Of a stretch of DNA of 64,000 nucleotides, positions 35,452-45,156 are shown piece after piece. Within the stretch, counting starts at the first letter, position 1, and each line of letters opens with the position of its first letter. Both the position numbers and the translations under genes were made by a program. A model generated the notes under the pieces. That model saw only the letters and a list, made by a program, of their open reading frames with translations, was not told where the DNA came from and did no database searches. Source of the DNA: Bacillota bacterium (GTDB lineage: Bacteria > Bacillota > Clostridia > Acetivibrionales > DTU013); NCBI GenBank assembly GCA_023435925.1, contig JAEZLF010000310.1, positions 1 to 64,000 on the forward strand, read 5' to 3'.

Positions 35452-37005
35452 CTATGCATTAGGTATTCTCAACACTCTATATCCTGCACCACCCGAATCG
35501 TTCGTACCGATCGACACGTTAAGTCCTCCATATTTTAATCCCGCTACTGCAACCACGCCAGTTCCTGTTGCTCGTGTGAATCTCAAATCTCCTGTAGCTG
35601 TTTCGACGTTTACGTTCCATTTACTGAGAGCATCACCAGCTAATAACCCTATGTGCGAGTTAGAACCACATATCATCATGGGTTCGGTTGTTAGTGCGGC
35701 TAAAGCCAGATTGATAGCGTTATCGGTAGTACCTATACACATTTTTTTAAAATGTTCATTGTTGTGGTATCCATAACTAGTTGACCAATGCACCGTAGCA
35801 CCAGTTTCGATTACAGGGTCTTTTGTGGCATTTCCCTTATCAATCTGTAAAATTGTCGTGTTCCGTGAAGGGTAAGTGTAGCTCTCTGTACCCCTTGCAA
35901 CAATTGACAACGCATTAGTTTTCCATGAAATTCCCACATGCACAAAATAATTATCAGCCGCACCCGATACATTGGTATCATTACGACCTCGCAATTCAAT
36001 GCCTATACCTGTACTATCATTTGACAATACATGAACTCTCGTCTGAATAAATACGTTATTATCTGCATTATCAAGTACTAGTCCTATACCGTTATGTATC
36101 GCACCCTGTATACCTTCAAAGTAGTTATAAGAAGTATTACCCCATTTTCCAGCTACGGATTGACCACCAGATAAAAACAAGCCTGCACCGTTTTTAACAC
36201 GCTGTTTGAATGTAATTTATCTAAATGTATTTTTCTGTGAATCACATGCTTCTGCTATTGCTCCGGCTGTATCAACACCCACGAATAATCCAGATGTTTC
36301 AAATTCGTCAAAGTATAAAGATTCAAAACGAGAATTATTAACACTTTTTATAACTAATCCATACCCTGCAAGACTATTAGCAATAAAAGATATATTAGAT
36401 ACTTCGCATGAGTCAATGCGAGTTAATGATGTTATATGAGGACATAATTCCATCATCGTACCACTTGCAGCACCGATCCAAGTAAAACGTGTGGCTGCTA
36501 TATTACCGGAAGCATCATGTATATCGCCCATACCAAATCCAATAAGATGAATGTTTGAACCATCAATAACTATCTTGTTTCCTATGCCATAATTAGCAGG
36601 AGGAAAAATAATATATGCACCATTTACCGACTTTGCATATTGAATCATAGCATTAATAGCCGTTGAATCGTCTGTGCCATCACCTTTACATGCCACAAGT
36701 GGAGCAGGTGGAGCAAAAACATTAATATATATCTTTGCAGTTTCTGCCTTATGCGACAAAGCATCAGTCTCCATATCCTCAAGCCGATCGGTTAAAACGG
36801 TATAATTTTTATCTTTTACTATGCTATGCCTAGCATCAACAATCTCTGTGTTACTGGCTCCTGCTCCTGCAATTATATTATCAACACGATCCTCCAAGGC
36901 ATTATGACCTGTCATAGTATCATTAAAATTATCTTTAACAATTGTCCACCAGTCACGAAGCTTTGTAAGTCCTGTAAATGCTGTATTTAAATTTAATTTA
37001 CTCAT
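35452..37005 (-). pseudogene. Tail spike/fibre with beta-helix domain, broken by an in-frame stop
   Basis: From ATG 37005 (GAGGAGG upstream) a 262-codon frame has a tail-attachment N-terminus, then a pectate-lyase-like start (CKGDGTDDSTAINAMIQYA, FPPANYGIGNKIVIDG). It ends at TAA 36219-36217 (NTFR-stop). The same frame continues without break for 254 codons (ITFKQRVKNGAG...) to 35452 with the same beta-helix character. So one base change split a protein of about 517 residues. A TTG at 36180 could start the second half, but no good ribosome site is seen. Host range would be affected unless the stop is read through. Confidence 0.8.
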
Positions 37006-37015
37006 TATTGCCTCC

Positions 37016-37846
37016 TCACAAATATTGTGGTCTAAAATCAAAAAGCACTGTGCAATTTAAGCCAGTGCCTGTAATACTTACTGTGTTATTTCCGGGTACA
37101 AGTTTCAAAAATCGTATTAAATCTCCTGTGCAATTAAATAATGCATTATTGCCATTAGCCTTAATAGTTGCATCTACATTGTTAATAATAACTGTTTTCT
37201 CCGATACAGCAGTATTATAATTGATTGTTCTACCATTAATTGTAATACTCAAGGTTGAAAAGCTACCAGTTATAACTATGTCAAATTTACTACCATCTGG
37301 AGAACCTAAACCAACATCTTGAGTGCCTATATAGTTAATGTTAGCACTGGTATTGCTTGTTACAACCATAGTATAAGGATCTGTTGGATTAAGGGTAATG
37401 TCACTATCTAATAATAAATCATTATCTATAATCACTTCTTCTCCAGATGACACTTGATAAAGAGCAAATGGTAAACATTCAAATTCAATTGTACATACAC
37501 CCAACTTTGCAAATGTCCCTAGTTCAACGGCATCATAAATTCTTGCAAGATAGTATTTATCCGGTTCGTCATTAAAAGTAAGTGGTTCATAGGTGGTTCC
37601 GCTTAACCATGCTGCGATATCCCTTGCTTGTAACCTCATATTATTTTCATCCGTCCCTACAAACTGGAATAGGACAGATATGAATCTATTTTCATATTCA
37701 TTTTCGTCAAAATCATAGCTGCCATGTTTACCCGGTATTCTCAATTGCTTTTTTGTGAGAGTTGGTATCATAGGACGATTAATAGATTTTGCAATAATAT
37801 CAAAATCTTTAAAGCTGTGTTTACCTTTATATGTTATCTCTGTCAT
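37016..37846 (-). CDS. Distal tail protein (Dit-like)
   Basis: 276 residues; the N-terminus (YKGKHSFKDFDIIAKSINRPMIPTLTKKQLRIPGKHGSYDF) and the pattern FLSVLFQFVG...LRARDIAAWL are those of the siphovirus phage-tail family that forms the hub at the tail tip. The start overlaps the tape measure stop by 4 bases. Confidence 0.88.
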   Translation of the reverse strand: MTEITYKGKHSFKDFDIIAKSINRPMIPTLTKKQLRIPGKHGSYDFDENEYENRFISVLFQFVGTDENNMRLQARDIAAWLSGTTYEPLTFNDEPDKYYLARIYDAVELGTFAKLGVCTIEFECLPFALYQVSSGEEVIIDNDLLLDSDITLNPTDPYTMVVTSNTSANINYIGTQDVGLGSPDGSKFDIVITGSFSTLSITINGRTINYNTAVSEKTVIINNVDATIKANGNNALFNCTGDLIRFLKLVPGNNTVSITGTGLNCTVLFDFRPQYL

Positions 37847-40134
37847 GCTGTTACCACCCCTATTCCTCTCGCTCTGAACCTACCGTTACTGTACTGTATC
37901 TTTGATACAGTTTTAGTAATTTCCTTACCATCAAGATAAACCGGCTGTACCAGCGTTAATTCAGCCGCACCCGAACCCATATAAGAAGTCGATTTATTAA
38001 CATCATTGCTCATATTGGTATCGTAATCTCTTTTTTGAGATGGTATGGATTTAGCCATATTGATAGATACTGTTTTCATTTCATCCTCAAAGCCTGTACC
38101 AATACCCATAGCCATATACTTGCCAACTTCATCAGCCAACACCTGAGATGGAGATTTAATCTTCAGCTTATCCTTGATTCCATCAACTATATCACCAGCA
38201 AATCCTGTTATCTTGTCCCATAACCAGTTTGTTGTACTCTTTATTCCATCCCAAATACCAGCAACAATATTTTTACCTACTTTAACCATTTCAGGAATAG
38301 CATTCATAAAACTGTTGATTACACCTGTGATTATTTCGGGTATTGTAGATACCAATTGAGGAATAGCCTTTATCATACCTTTTGAAAGCTCAACAATAAG
38401 CATAATACCCATTTCAATAAGTTTCGGAAGGTTTCTAATAATAGCATCTACCAATTTGATAATGATTGTTGGTACTTTTTCTATTAATCGTGGCAATGCT
38501 TCTATTAGTCCTTCTGCCAGTCCCATAATAATTGCAATAGATGCATCGATTAGCAAATCAATGTTATCAATTAGCGTTTCAACTATCATGATGATAGTGT
38601 CAACCAATGCCGGTATCAATTCAGGTAGTGATTCAGTTATCCCGGTAGCCAGTGCAAGTATTATTTCCATTGCACTTTTGATTATCATAGGGAGATTTTC
38701 AATAAGTGTTCGTACAAGTGCCATCATAAGTTGTAGTGCCCCATCTACAATTTGAGGCAACGCACCTACCAACCCTTGCACTAACGATGTAATAATTGTA
38801 ACCGCTGCTACAATGATCACCGGTAGATTATCCACTATCGCCTGTATAAGTGTGTTGATTATTTTCATACCCATATCAATGAGACCTGGGAGGTATTCCA
38901 TGATTTTATCTATAACTTTAGTTAATGTGTCGGATACAACATCAACTATTTTGCTTATATCGCCATTCGCTTCATTGACCCCGGATGTAAACTCTCCAAG
39001 AAGGTCAACCCCTTCTCCGGCAATAGTGGATAAGATGGGTAGTAATACACCACCAAGGGCATTTTTTGCACCTTCTGCACCGACTTTCAAAAATTGCATC
39101 TGATCATCGAATTCGCCAAATGCATCCAGTGTATCACCCGACATTACATATCCGGCTTCCTCTGCCTTTTTTGCCAGCTCATTCATTTTTTCAGATCCAG
39201 CTTCAATCAATGGATTTAGCTCTTGTGCTGACTTGCCGAGTAGTTGCATTCCAAGCGCATCACGTTCAGTCTCATTTGTTATTTTGCCGAGAGCATCAAT
39301 GGTTTCCCAGTATACAGTTTGTCCATCTCGCAATGACCCATCAGCGTTCATTACTTCTACGCCAAGCTTTTTGTAAGCATCAACCGACAGCTTTGTACCG
39401 TCTTGTGCCGCCTTCATGGATTTAATTTGTTTAGCCATGGATTTTGTGAGGGTTTCCAGAGGCACATCCACCAATTCGGCTGCATATTTGTATTTCTGCA
39501 ACTCATCTGTTGCAATACCTGTTTGTGTAGAAGTTGTTAGTATATCATCGGCATATTGAGCCGCCGATGCACTCATCCCAACAAGTGCACTTCCCGCAGC
39601 CGCAGCCGCAGCTCCAAGTGCTGCCACAACTTTTACGGCAAGTTCCCCAGCTTTTTTGAGACCTGACCCAAGTTTACTCCAGCCGGATTCTCCATCTTTT
39701 GCTTTATCGCCTGATTTTTTAGCCTGATCTCCGGCATTTTCAGTCTGATTTCCAGCCTTCTCTACATTATCACCAGTACCTTTTGCCTGATCCTCAAGCC
39801 CTTTTAACTTAATCTCTGTTGCTGCTACTTCCCGCTGGAAAGAGCGATAATGTTCTTCAGATATTTTACCTTCTTTGAATTGTTGCTGAACTTGCTTTTC
39901 AGCTTCTTTAAGTTTATCAAGTTTCTCCCTTGCACTATCCACAGATTCAGCCAATAACTTTTGCCGTTGAGCCAATAAATCAGTGTTAGTAGGATCGAGT
40001 TTTAGCAGTTTCTCAACCTGTCTCAACTCAGTCTGCAAATCTCTGCTGGTTTTATTTACACCTTGTAATGCTTTATCTAGTGGAGCGGTATTACCGCCTA
40101 TATCTACAATAATTCCCTTTATATTATCTGCCAA
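37843..40134 (-). CDS. Tail tape measure protein
   Basis: 763 residues from TTG 40134 (GGGAGG 8 bases upstream). An N-terminal coiled-coil (about 20-140, GNTAPLDKALQGVNKTSRDLQ), an alanine-rich hydrophobic stretch near 190, and a long hydrophobic helical repeat region (about 420-640; repeated units of the type VDxIIMIVETLIDNIDLLI, IxNLPxLIxxxIxIIxxLxxG). The C-terminus contains the conserved SPSQVLADEVGKYMAMGIGTGFEDEM. Its length would set a tail of roughly 110 nm by the usual rule. Confidence 0.93.
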   Translation of the reverse strand: MADNIKGIIVDIGGNTAPLDKALQGVNKTSRDLQTELRQVEKLLKLDPTNTDLLAQRQKLLAESVDSAREKLDKLKEAEKQVQQQFKEGKISEEHYRSFQREVAATEIKLKGLEDQAKGTGDNVEKAGNQTENAGDQAKKSGDKAKDGESGWSKLGSGLKKAGELAVKVVAALGAAAAAAGSALVGMSASAAQYADDILTTSTQTGIATDELQKYKYAAELVDVPLETLTKSMAKQIKSMKAAQDGTKLSVDAYKKLGVEVMNADGSLRDGQTVYWETIDALGKITNETERDALGMQLLGKSAQELNPLIEAGSEKMNELAKKAEEAGYVMSGDTLDAFGEFDDQMQFLKVGAEGAKNALGGVLLPILSTIAGEGVDLLGEFTSGVNEANGDISKIVDVVSDTLTKVIDKIMEYLPGLIDMGMKIINTLIQAIVDNLPVIIVAAVTIITSLVQGLVGALPQIVDGALQLMMALVRTLIENLPMIIKSAMEIILALATGITESLPELIPALVDTIIMIVETLIDNIDLLIDASIAIIMGLAEGLIEALPRLIEKVPTIIIKLVDAIIRNLPKLIEMGIMLIVELSKGMIKAIPQLVSTIPEIITGVINSFMNAIPEMVKVGKNIVAGIWDGIKSTTNWLWDKITGFAGDIVDGIKDKLKIKSPSQVLADEVGKYMAMGIGTGFEDEMKTVSINMAKSIPSQKRDYDTNMSNDVNKSTSYMGSGAAELTLVQPVYLDGKEITKTVSKIQYSNGRFRARGIGVVTA

Positions 40135-40415
40135 TGATATACCTCCCTTCCAAATTTCTCTCTTAATCTCTCTCGATCTGGTTTTGTCTGCTCTAATATC
40201 CAACATCGTTCAAGATATTCTTGTCCTTCTTGAGTTTGCATGCATTTATAAATTACTGCATCCCTTAATAGTGCCTGATATTCAAATGCATCAAGATTCT
40301 CGATCTGAGCAAAATTAAAGCCGGTATATTCTGATACCAGCTTCTCTTCAAGGTAATTTAATTGATAATGTCCCTCATCGTCTTCTTCAGGGGCGTGAGG
40401 GACTTTTAGTTTGGG
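40119..40415 (-). CDS. gpT extension reached by -1 frameshift (tail assembly chaperone)
   Basis: The -1 frame opens at the slippery heptamer C-CCA-AAC (40415-40409), directly before the gpG stop, and runs for about 97 codons (PKLKVPHAPEEDDEGHYQLN...) to TAA 40121-40119, overlapping the tape measure start. It has no start codon of its own. This is the G/GT organisation of phage lambda-like tails: the fusion gpGT loads on the tape measure while gpG coats it. Confidence 0.82.
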   Translation of the reverse strand, partial: PKLKVPHAPEEDDEGHYQLNYLEEKLVSEYTGFNFAQIENLDAFEYQALLRDAVIYKCMQTQEGQEYLERCWILEQTKPDRERLREKFGREVYHWQII

Positions 40416-40702
40416 CTGTTCTTTACCTCATTTAACCATTTAAAATATTCAGTCAGTATTGTAAGATACTGATCCATATCAAGTTCGTCTATTACTTCAT
40501 CAGGCACTTTATATCCTGTTTTATTCTTTGATAAAATCATTTTTACTGCTTCGGATAATTCATCAATTGCATTGTTATTATGATTTTTTGATAAATCTAC
40601 TATTTTTCTTAAAACTTTTATTTTTGGTGGCTCTACTTCAAGTTCTACATCGTTTATTTTTATGTTGAAATATCGTCTATTTATAGTGCTTATGTCAAGC
40701 AT
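40406..40702 (-). CDS. gpG-like tail assembly chaperone
   Basis: 98 residues, GAGGAG before the ATG. It lies between the major tail protein and tape measure genes, the fixed place of gpG, and ends one codon after the slippery CCCAAAC sequence that allows the longer gpGT product. Confidence 0.82.
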   Translation of the reverse strand: MLDISTINRRYFNIKINDVELEVEPPKIKVLRKIVDLSKNHNNNAIDELSEAVKMILSKNKTGYKVPDEVIDELDMDQYLTILTEYFKWLNEVKNSPN

Positions 40703-40727
40703 AGTTATCTCTCCTCAAATAATAAAA

Positions 40728-40743
40728 GGGGCATTGCTGCCCC
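40728..40743 (-). terminator. Terminator after the major tail protein gene
   Basis: GGGGCA-N4-TGCCCC stem followed by TTTTATTATT on the minus strand, 7 bases after the stop of the major tail protein; probably leaky, as the tail genes continue. Confidence 0.75.
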
Positions 40744-40749
40744 AGTATA

Positions 40750-41292
40750 TTAAACTGTTGGTATCTCTTCCGTATATTTAATAAGTGTACCTTCTGTATC
40801 CTGCGGTTGTGCCTTAAACTGAGCATCAATTACAGTTTCCTTATTCTTTGCAAATGCAAGTGTAAATCCTGCCTGATTCTGACCAACTATTGTTACTCTT
40901 ATATCTCCATCCTGTGCATCTTCATGCACAAAATGTATAACATATTTCTTTCCATCATCATTAGAAACTCCACCAATTTTAACAGTTCTCACTCCTGCCG
41001 CTTCCGAAACTCTAGCGGTAGAGCAAAGTTTTTTCAATGTATCGCCATTCCAAGTCATTATCCCTGATTTTAAAGTTGCTTCCTCTTTGGTCATAATAAC
41101 TTTTGTTACCATTCCCATATCATCAACAGCTTCATACCACTCGGGCTTATATTCAAGACTTGCACCGCCTTGTATATAACCTAAACGATTTGTATCAACT
41201 TCTATAGCTGTATTTTCTGGTAATGTTCCGGTAAATTCCATGCAATATAACGTACCGCTTCCTAATACAATTTTTTCACCATCTGTAGCCAT
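40750..41292 (-). CDS. Major tail protein
   Basis: 180 residues; LGSGTLYCMEFTG...LGYIQGGASLEYKPEWYEAVDDMG followed by a beta-rich core (VRVTIVGQNQAGFTLAFAKNKETVIDAQFKA) is the pattern of siphovirus tail-tube proteins. It precedes gpG/gpGT and is followed by a hairpin that should raise its own yield. Confidence 0.82.
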   Translation of the reverse strand: MATDGEKIVLGSGTLYCMEFTGTLPENTAIEVDTNRLGYIQGGASLEYKPEWYEAVDDMGMVTKVIMTKEEATLKSGIMTWNGDTLKKLCSTARVSEAAGVRTVKIGGVSNDDGKKYVIHFVHEDAQDGDIRVTIVGQNQAGFTLAFAKNKETVIDAQFKAQPQDTEGTLIKYTEEIPTV

Positions 41293-41308
41293 TTTATCTA
41301 CCTCTTTT

Positions 41309-41647
41309 CTACAATTTTTCTACAAATTTTATTTGGTATATCACCTGATATAGATCCTCAGATTCTATAAATGTCTCTGAAGTCTCATAATCGGCGTCTA
41401 TATTCTCTAATACCGCTTCCAATGTTTGTTCAGCGGTTAAATCCTTCTTGCCTGTATAAAGCTCTATCTGATAATTTTTATATTTTCCATGAACCTTTTT
41501 ATCGGAGGAAATATTATTATCAAATGACCGTAAATAAACAATATAAGGTGGTACAGGTAGAGGATTTTTTTCATCCACCTTGAAATGATGATATGCTACT
41601 GGATAACCAGTAGTTTTTAATTGTGTAAATAACTCAGCTTGTGTCAT
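41309..41647 (-). CDS. Tail completion / tail terminator-like protein
   Basis: 112 residues, beta-alpha composition (AYHHFKVDEKNPLPVPPYIVYLRSF, YQIELYTGKKDLTAEQTLEAVL). By position between the HK97 gp10-like and tail-tube genes it should be the tail terminator, which caps the tail tube. ATG overlaps the stop of the upstream gene (4 bases). Confidence 0.7.
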   Translation of the reverse strand: MTQAELFTQLKTTGYPVAYHHFKVDEKNPLPVPPYIVYLRSFDNNISSDKKVHGKYKNYQIELYTGKKDLTAEQTLEAVLENIDADYETSETFIESEDLYQVIYQIKFVEKL

Positions 41648-42015
41648 CTCTGCACCACCTTTTCTATACGTTCAATAAGTTCTTGTTTTGCTTTTTCTTC
41701 GTTGGGGGAAATATGAGGCTTACCTTCTACCCTACCACCATTTTGTTTAGCATGACCATGCTCAAGAAGATGGCTGAGTTGATAGTCCGTAGCATTATAT
41801 GTCCTTAATCTGATATTGTTATCATCTTCATATTCCACTTTTGATTTCCAGCCTTTAGCGTATTTACCTTTATCTTTTGGACTATCACGCTTTATATTAT
41901 CCGTCATTTCTTTACTTACATCTCTGCATGATTGTTTAACATCCTGCGCTACTTCGGCGGTATATTTTTGTAATTCATCTGCAATTAATGTTGATAAATC
42001 ATCAATTGATGCCAT
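41644..42015 (-). CDS. HK97 gp10-like head-tail protein
   Basis: 123 residues from ATG 42015 (AGGTG 6 bases upstream). The helix-rich start (LSTLIADELQKYTAEVAQDVKQSCRDVSKEMTDNIKRDSPKDKGKYAKGWKSK) and LLEHGHAKQNGGRVEGKPHISPNEE are characteristic of HK97 gp10. Confidence 0.88.
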   Translation of the reverse strand: MASIDDLSTLIADELQKYTAEVAQDVKQSCRDVSKEMTDNIKRDSPKDKGKYAKGWKSKVEYEDDNNIRLRTYNATDYQLSHLLEHGHAKQNGGRVEGKPHISPNEEKAKQELIERIEKVVQR

Positions 42016-42016
42016 A

Positions 42017-42316
42017 CTATACACCTGCCTTTGATGCTAGATATAATTCAATTCGTTCATCGTTTCTTAAATAAGTTCGGTAAACAGAATATCTTTTAGA
42101 ATTATAATCAACAATTGTTGCACCGTTATAATCAAACTCAAAGATTGTGACTTTAAACTGTGACTTTAAACCTGATTGAGATGCTGAAAAATATTCTGCT
42201 TGAGATATACTTTCTATTGTACAAAAAACTTCTTTTGATACTTCCTGCTCAATTTGGTTTCCAATATCATCAGCGACTATGGATGTACTAATAAGACTAA
42301 TTATTTCATCCCTCAT
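42017..42316 (-). CDS. Head-tail joining (head closure) protein
   Basis: 99 residues. Short beta-rich protein placed between the gp6-like connector and gp10-like gene, where head-tail adaptors stand. The sequence alone is weakly informative (VFCTIESISQAEYFSASQSGL; VYRTYLRNDERIELYL). Confidence 0.72.
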   Translation of the reverse strand: MRDEIISLISTSIVADDIGNQIEQEVSKEVFCTIESISQAEYFSASQSGLKSQFKVTIFEFDYNGATIVDYNSKRYSVYRTYLRNDERIELYLASKAGV

Positions 42317-42610
42317 TTATATCACCGCCTCTGTATATTCAGCAGATAATGATAGATGTGTTCTTAATAAGCTGTATGATTTCTGATATTTATCTGAATC
42401 AGGATTATTCCATCCAAAATTAGCTTTACAATAAATGGATATAGCCCTTTTTATGAGAGGGTCAGTTTCATCATTAACCTTTTCTGGCAAAATTCCAATG
42501 AGAATCATATCAGCTTTAGCAGCTTTAATTAAATCATTTATCTCATTATCAAATGCAAGCGTAGAAGAACTTATCCTTAAAACTGTTTTTATATCATCAA
42601 AGAGAGCCAT
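42317..42610 (-). CDS. Head-tail connector (gp6-like)
   Basis: 97 residues, all-helical: DIKTVLRISSSTLAFDNEINDLIKAAKADMILIGI and PLIKRAISIYCKANFGW are the gp6-like DNA-packaging adaptor pattern. It ends one base before the next gene start. Confidence 0.87.
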   Translation of the reverse strand: MALFDDIKTVLRISSSTLAFDNEINDLIKAAKADMILIGILPEKVNDETDPLIKRAISIYCKANFGWNNPDSDKYQKSYSLLRTHLSLSAEYTEAVI

Positions 42611-42624
42611 ATTAAAGCCCTCCC

Positions 42625-43254
42625 TTATACCATCAAATAAGCATCTACGACTTTACCATTTAAGGCACTATTTAAGTCAATAGTATTACTTTCTAATACG
42701 GTTGCCGATACCGTTACTGTTGGCTCTGTTGCTTCAACTACATTATCAAGGTATGTATTTTTGTAGCAAATGGTATTATGTGCCAGTTTATATGGTATGC
42801 CTAATTTATCGCCCCATCCCACATCTACCATCACGCTTGCTCCATCCTGAACAGGTATTGTAATAGTATCAATACTTGCAAAGGCTTTTGATCCTGTTAT
42901 TGTTGCTGGAGTATCGGCGGTTACAGCGAATGTTTCCGATATAGCGTCACCGTTGAGATTCTTTCCAGTTATTATTATATCGTTGCCGGATACATCTCCT
43001 GCGGTTGTTGCTGCTATTGTCACAGTGAGATTCCTTGCGCATGGCGGCTGCTTAATCAAATCACCAGAATCCAAAATAAGGGCTTCGGCTTCTTCTCCGT
43101 TTGGTCCTTCCGCTCCGTCAATTATTCCGTCAGTATCGGCAGCTACCGCCTGAGTTGCCGACCATTTAAGATGTGCAAGAAAAGCACGATCAACAGATAT
43201 TCCTTTTGCATCTGTTTTGATCTTTTGCCCCATGTCGAATTTATATGCTATCAT
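42625..43254 (-). CDS. Probable head decoration protein
   Basis: 209 residues, beta-rich with an Ig-like middle (VTIAATTAGDVSGNDIIITGKNLNGDAISETFAV). It follows the major capsid gene, the usual place for an accessory capsid protein, but no specific family was recognised. Confidence 0.6.
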   Translation of the reverse strand: MIAYKFDMGQKIKTDAKGISVDRAFLAHLKWSATQAVAADTDGIIDGAEGPNGEEAEALILDSGDLIKQPPCARNLTVTIAATTAGDVSGNDIIITGKNLNGDAISETFAVTADTPATITGSKAFASIDTITIPVQDGASVMVDVGWGDKLGIPYKLAHNTICYKNTYLDNVVEATEPTVTVSATVLESNTIDLNSALNGKVVDAYLMV

Positions 43255-43280
43255 AATATTTACTCCCTTCCAAAAATAAA

Positions 43281-43310
43281 AAGAGGAAGGTATTATTACC
43301 TATCCTCTCT
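43281..43310 (-). terminator. Terminator after the major capsid gene
   Basis: AGAGGATAGGT/ACCTTCCTCT imperfect stem followed by TTTTTATTTTT on the minus strand. Confidence 0.7.
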
Positions 43311-43332
43311 ATGGTCTTGTTTACCTCAATTA

Positions 43333-44535
43333 CTATTTTGTATAATATGCAAATGCTGTTTTGGCAAACATCGGCAAGCCACCGGCGTAAACCTTACCTC
43401 TCCAGACTGTACTGTCTGCGGAGAATCCTGCAGAAGAATCTGCCTCAATAACAATTTCTTGGGATTCATTTACTATATACTGTGCCAAATCTCCATATGC
43501 AAACTCACCATCGGCCATTCTAGTTGTCAATTCCACAGGTCTTGCATCAATGTAGTACTGTGTAGGACTACCAGCCACAACCGGTGCAGTGGTAACCAGT
43601 GGATTGCCGTTTGCATCAGTAATAGATCTAAACTCATTGAAGAAGGTCTTTCTATTCATGATCCAAGTGCCATTATCACCATAAGGACTATCAACGATTC
43701 CTTGCACTTCGTTCAGCAATTCCCAATCAATATCAGTATAGGTCTTTACTGCGGAAGGTGCAGCTGAAACTGCGGTTTTGATACCAGTAAATTTAGATGT
43801 TGCAGGATTTCCAACTATAATGTAGTTTTCAAGCTGTAAACCAATGTATTTACCAATTTCCATAGCAAGATATCCTTCAAGTCCAGATATGCTATTTTTA
43901 AGCAGTAAATTCTTAACAGCTATAGTAGCAACAATAGCCTGCTGGTTAATTGTGGCTTCTGTAAATGTGAATGTAAGCGTATCAGTTCCGTCCTCGTTAT
44001 TCGTCGGAGCATCAGCAGTACCAATGGGAATTGTTACATCTCCATTAAAGCCATACTTAGTGATTTTGGAATATAATCTACCATACTTAGTAATAATAGA
44101 CTGTATCTGATTCAATGTTGTCTGAGGTACAAGGTACTCAGCTCCGGCAGTAACGGACAATCCATTCATATCGATAATTGCTCTTTTACCCATTGCCATT
44201 ATATCTTTATCAACTTCGGAAATTTTTCCATTCATAAAGCTGCGGAAAAATGCGTCACGATATTGTGCACTCGCCCTATAATTTTCACTTGTTAATTCGT
44301 TTGTTTTCATATTAAATAAACCTCCCCTAGTCTCCTGTTCTGGAGCATCTTTCAATTTTTCGTTAATTTCATCTAAGCTATCTGATATCTTTCTAAGGTT
44401 TTCAGCTTCTGCTGACATTTCCTCAGTGGTCATTGTCGCTCTTGCATTTTCACACTTCTTCTTCAGCTCAAGTCTCTGCTGCTCAAGTTCTGCTTTTTGC
44501 CTTCTTAATTCTGCTGCTTCTTTTTGCGTTAACAT
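43333..44535 (-). CDS. Major capsid protein (HK97 fold)
   Basis: 400 residues: a coiled-coil N-terminal delta domain (about 1-65, KEAAELRRQKAELEQQRLELKKKCENARA...), then the HK97-type core (SGLEGYLAMEIGKYIGLQLENYIIVGNP; GDLAQYIVNESQEIVIE). It stands directly after the prohead protease, which would cut off the delta domain. Confidence 0.93.
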   Translation of the reverse strand: MLTQKEAAELRRQKAELEQQRLELKKKCENARATMTTEEMSAEAENLRKISDSLDEINEKLKDAPEQETRGGLFNMKTNELTSENYRASAQYRDAFFRSFMNGKISEVDKDIMAMGKRAIIDMNGLSVTAGAEYLVPQTTLNQIQSIITKYGRLYSKITKYGFNGDVTIPIGTADAPTNNEDGTDTLTFTFTEATINQQAIVATIAVKNLLLKNSISGLEGYLAMEIGKYIGLQLENYIIVGNPATSKFTGIKTAVSAAPSAVKTYTDIDWELLNEVQGIVDSPYGDNGTWIMNRKTFFNEFRSITDANGNPLVTTAPVVAGSPTQYYIDARPVELTTRMADGEFAYGDLAQYIVNESQEIVIEADSSAGFSADSTVWRGKVYAGGLPMFAKTAFAYYTK

Positions 44536-44565
44536 TTATAAAACCCCCACATTATTTTTTATTTA

Positions 44566-45156
44566 TTAAATAAGAGACAATTCTAAATCAAATAATGCTT
44601 TTGCTCTTTTATCAGCATCAGCTTTGCCTTTTAATTCTTGTTCTCTTTTCGACACGGTTTCCTCGGTTGCAATTGCCACCGTTTGTTGATAAGCTGCCCA
44701 CGTGACCAGCGAAACTTCCGGTAAATCTGTAATATGTAGAATTGTATCAATCTTCTTATCATAATCTGTCTGCCATAAATCAGCATAAAATCTAAAGCTC
44801 ATACTGTCTAACAATCCACGGCTAACTCTATCGTACACATAATTATCCAATTCAGTATTACCTAAAGTCGCATCTATAAATAAACCAGTGCTATCAATTT
44901 TGAAAGTCAGGTTAATGCCATTCCTCGCTAAAAGTTGGTTATCATCATGCCCAAGTAATAACATTAAATCAGATAAGTCTACATCACTTAAAGCATTAGA
45001 ATCCACCACTTCTGACCAGTCACTGTATCTATAAGGATTTCCTTTAACGCCAAATACTACAGGATATCCTTTAACATGTCTTACTCCATCTACGGTTTCT
45101 GCACGAAATTCCCCACCTTTAAATAGTAACGTTCGCTTTTCCAGTTTTTTATCCAT
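44566..45156 (-). CDS. HK97-type prohead protease
   Basis: 196 residues from ATG 45156. Motifs of the U35 family serine protease: GYPVVFG, LLLGHDDNQLLAR (catalytic His) and LPEVSLVTWAAYQQ (Ser of the SLV motif). It overlaps the portal gene end by 8 bases. It cleaves scaffold/delta domain during capsid maturation. Confidence 0.9.
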   Translation of the reverse strand: MDKKLEKRTLLFKGGEFRAETVDGVRHVKGYPVVFGVKGNPYRYSDWSEVVDSNALSDVDLSDLMLLLGHDDNQLLARNGINLTFKIDSTGLFIDATLGNTELDNYVYDRVSRGLLDSMSFRFYADLWQTDYDKKIDTILHITDLPEVSLVTWAAYQQTVAIATEETVSKREQELKGKADADKRAKALFDLELSLI

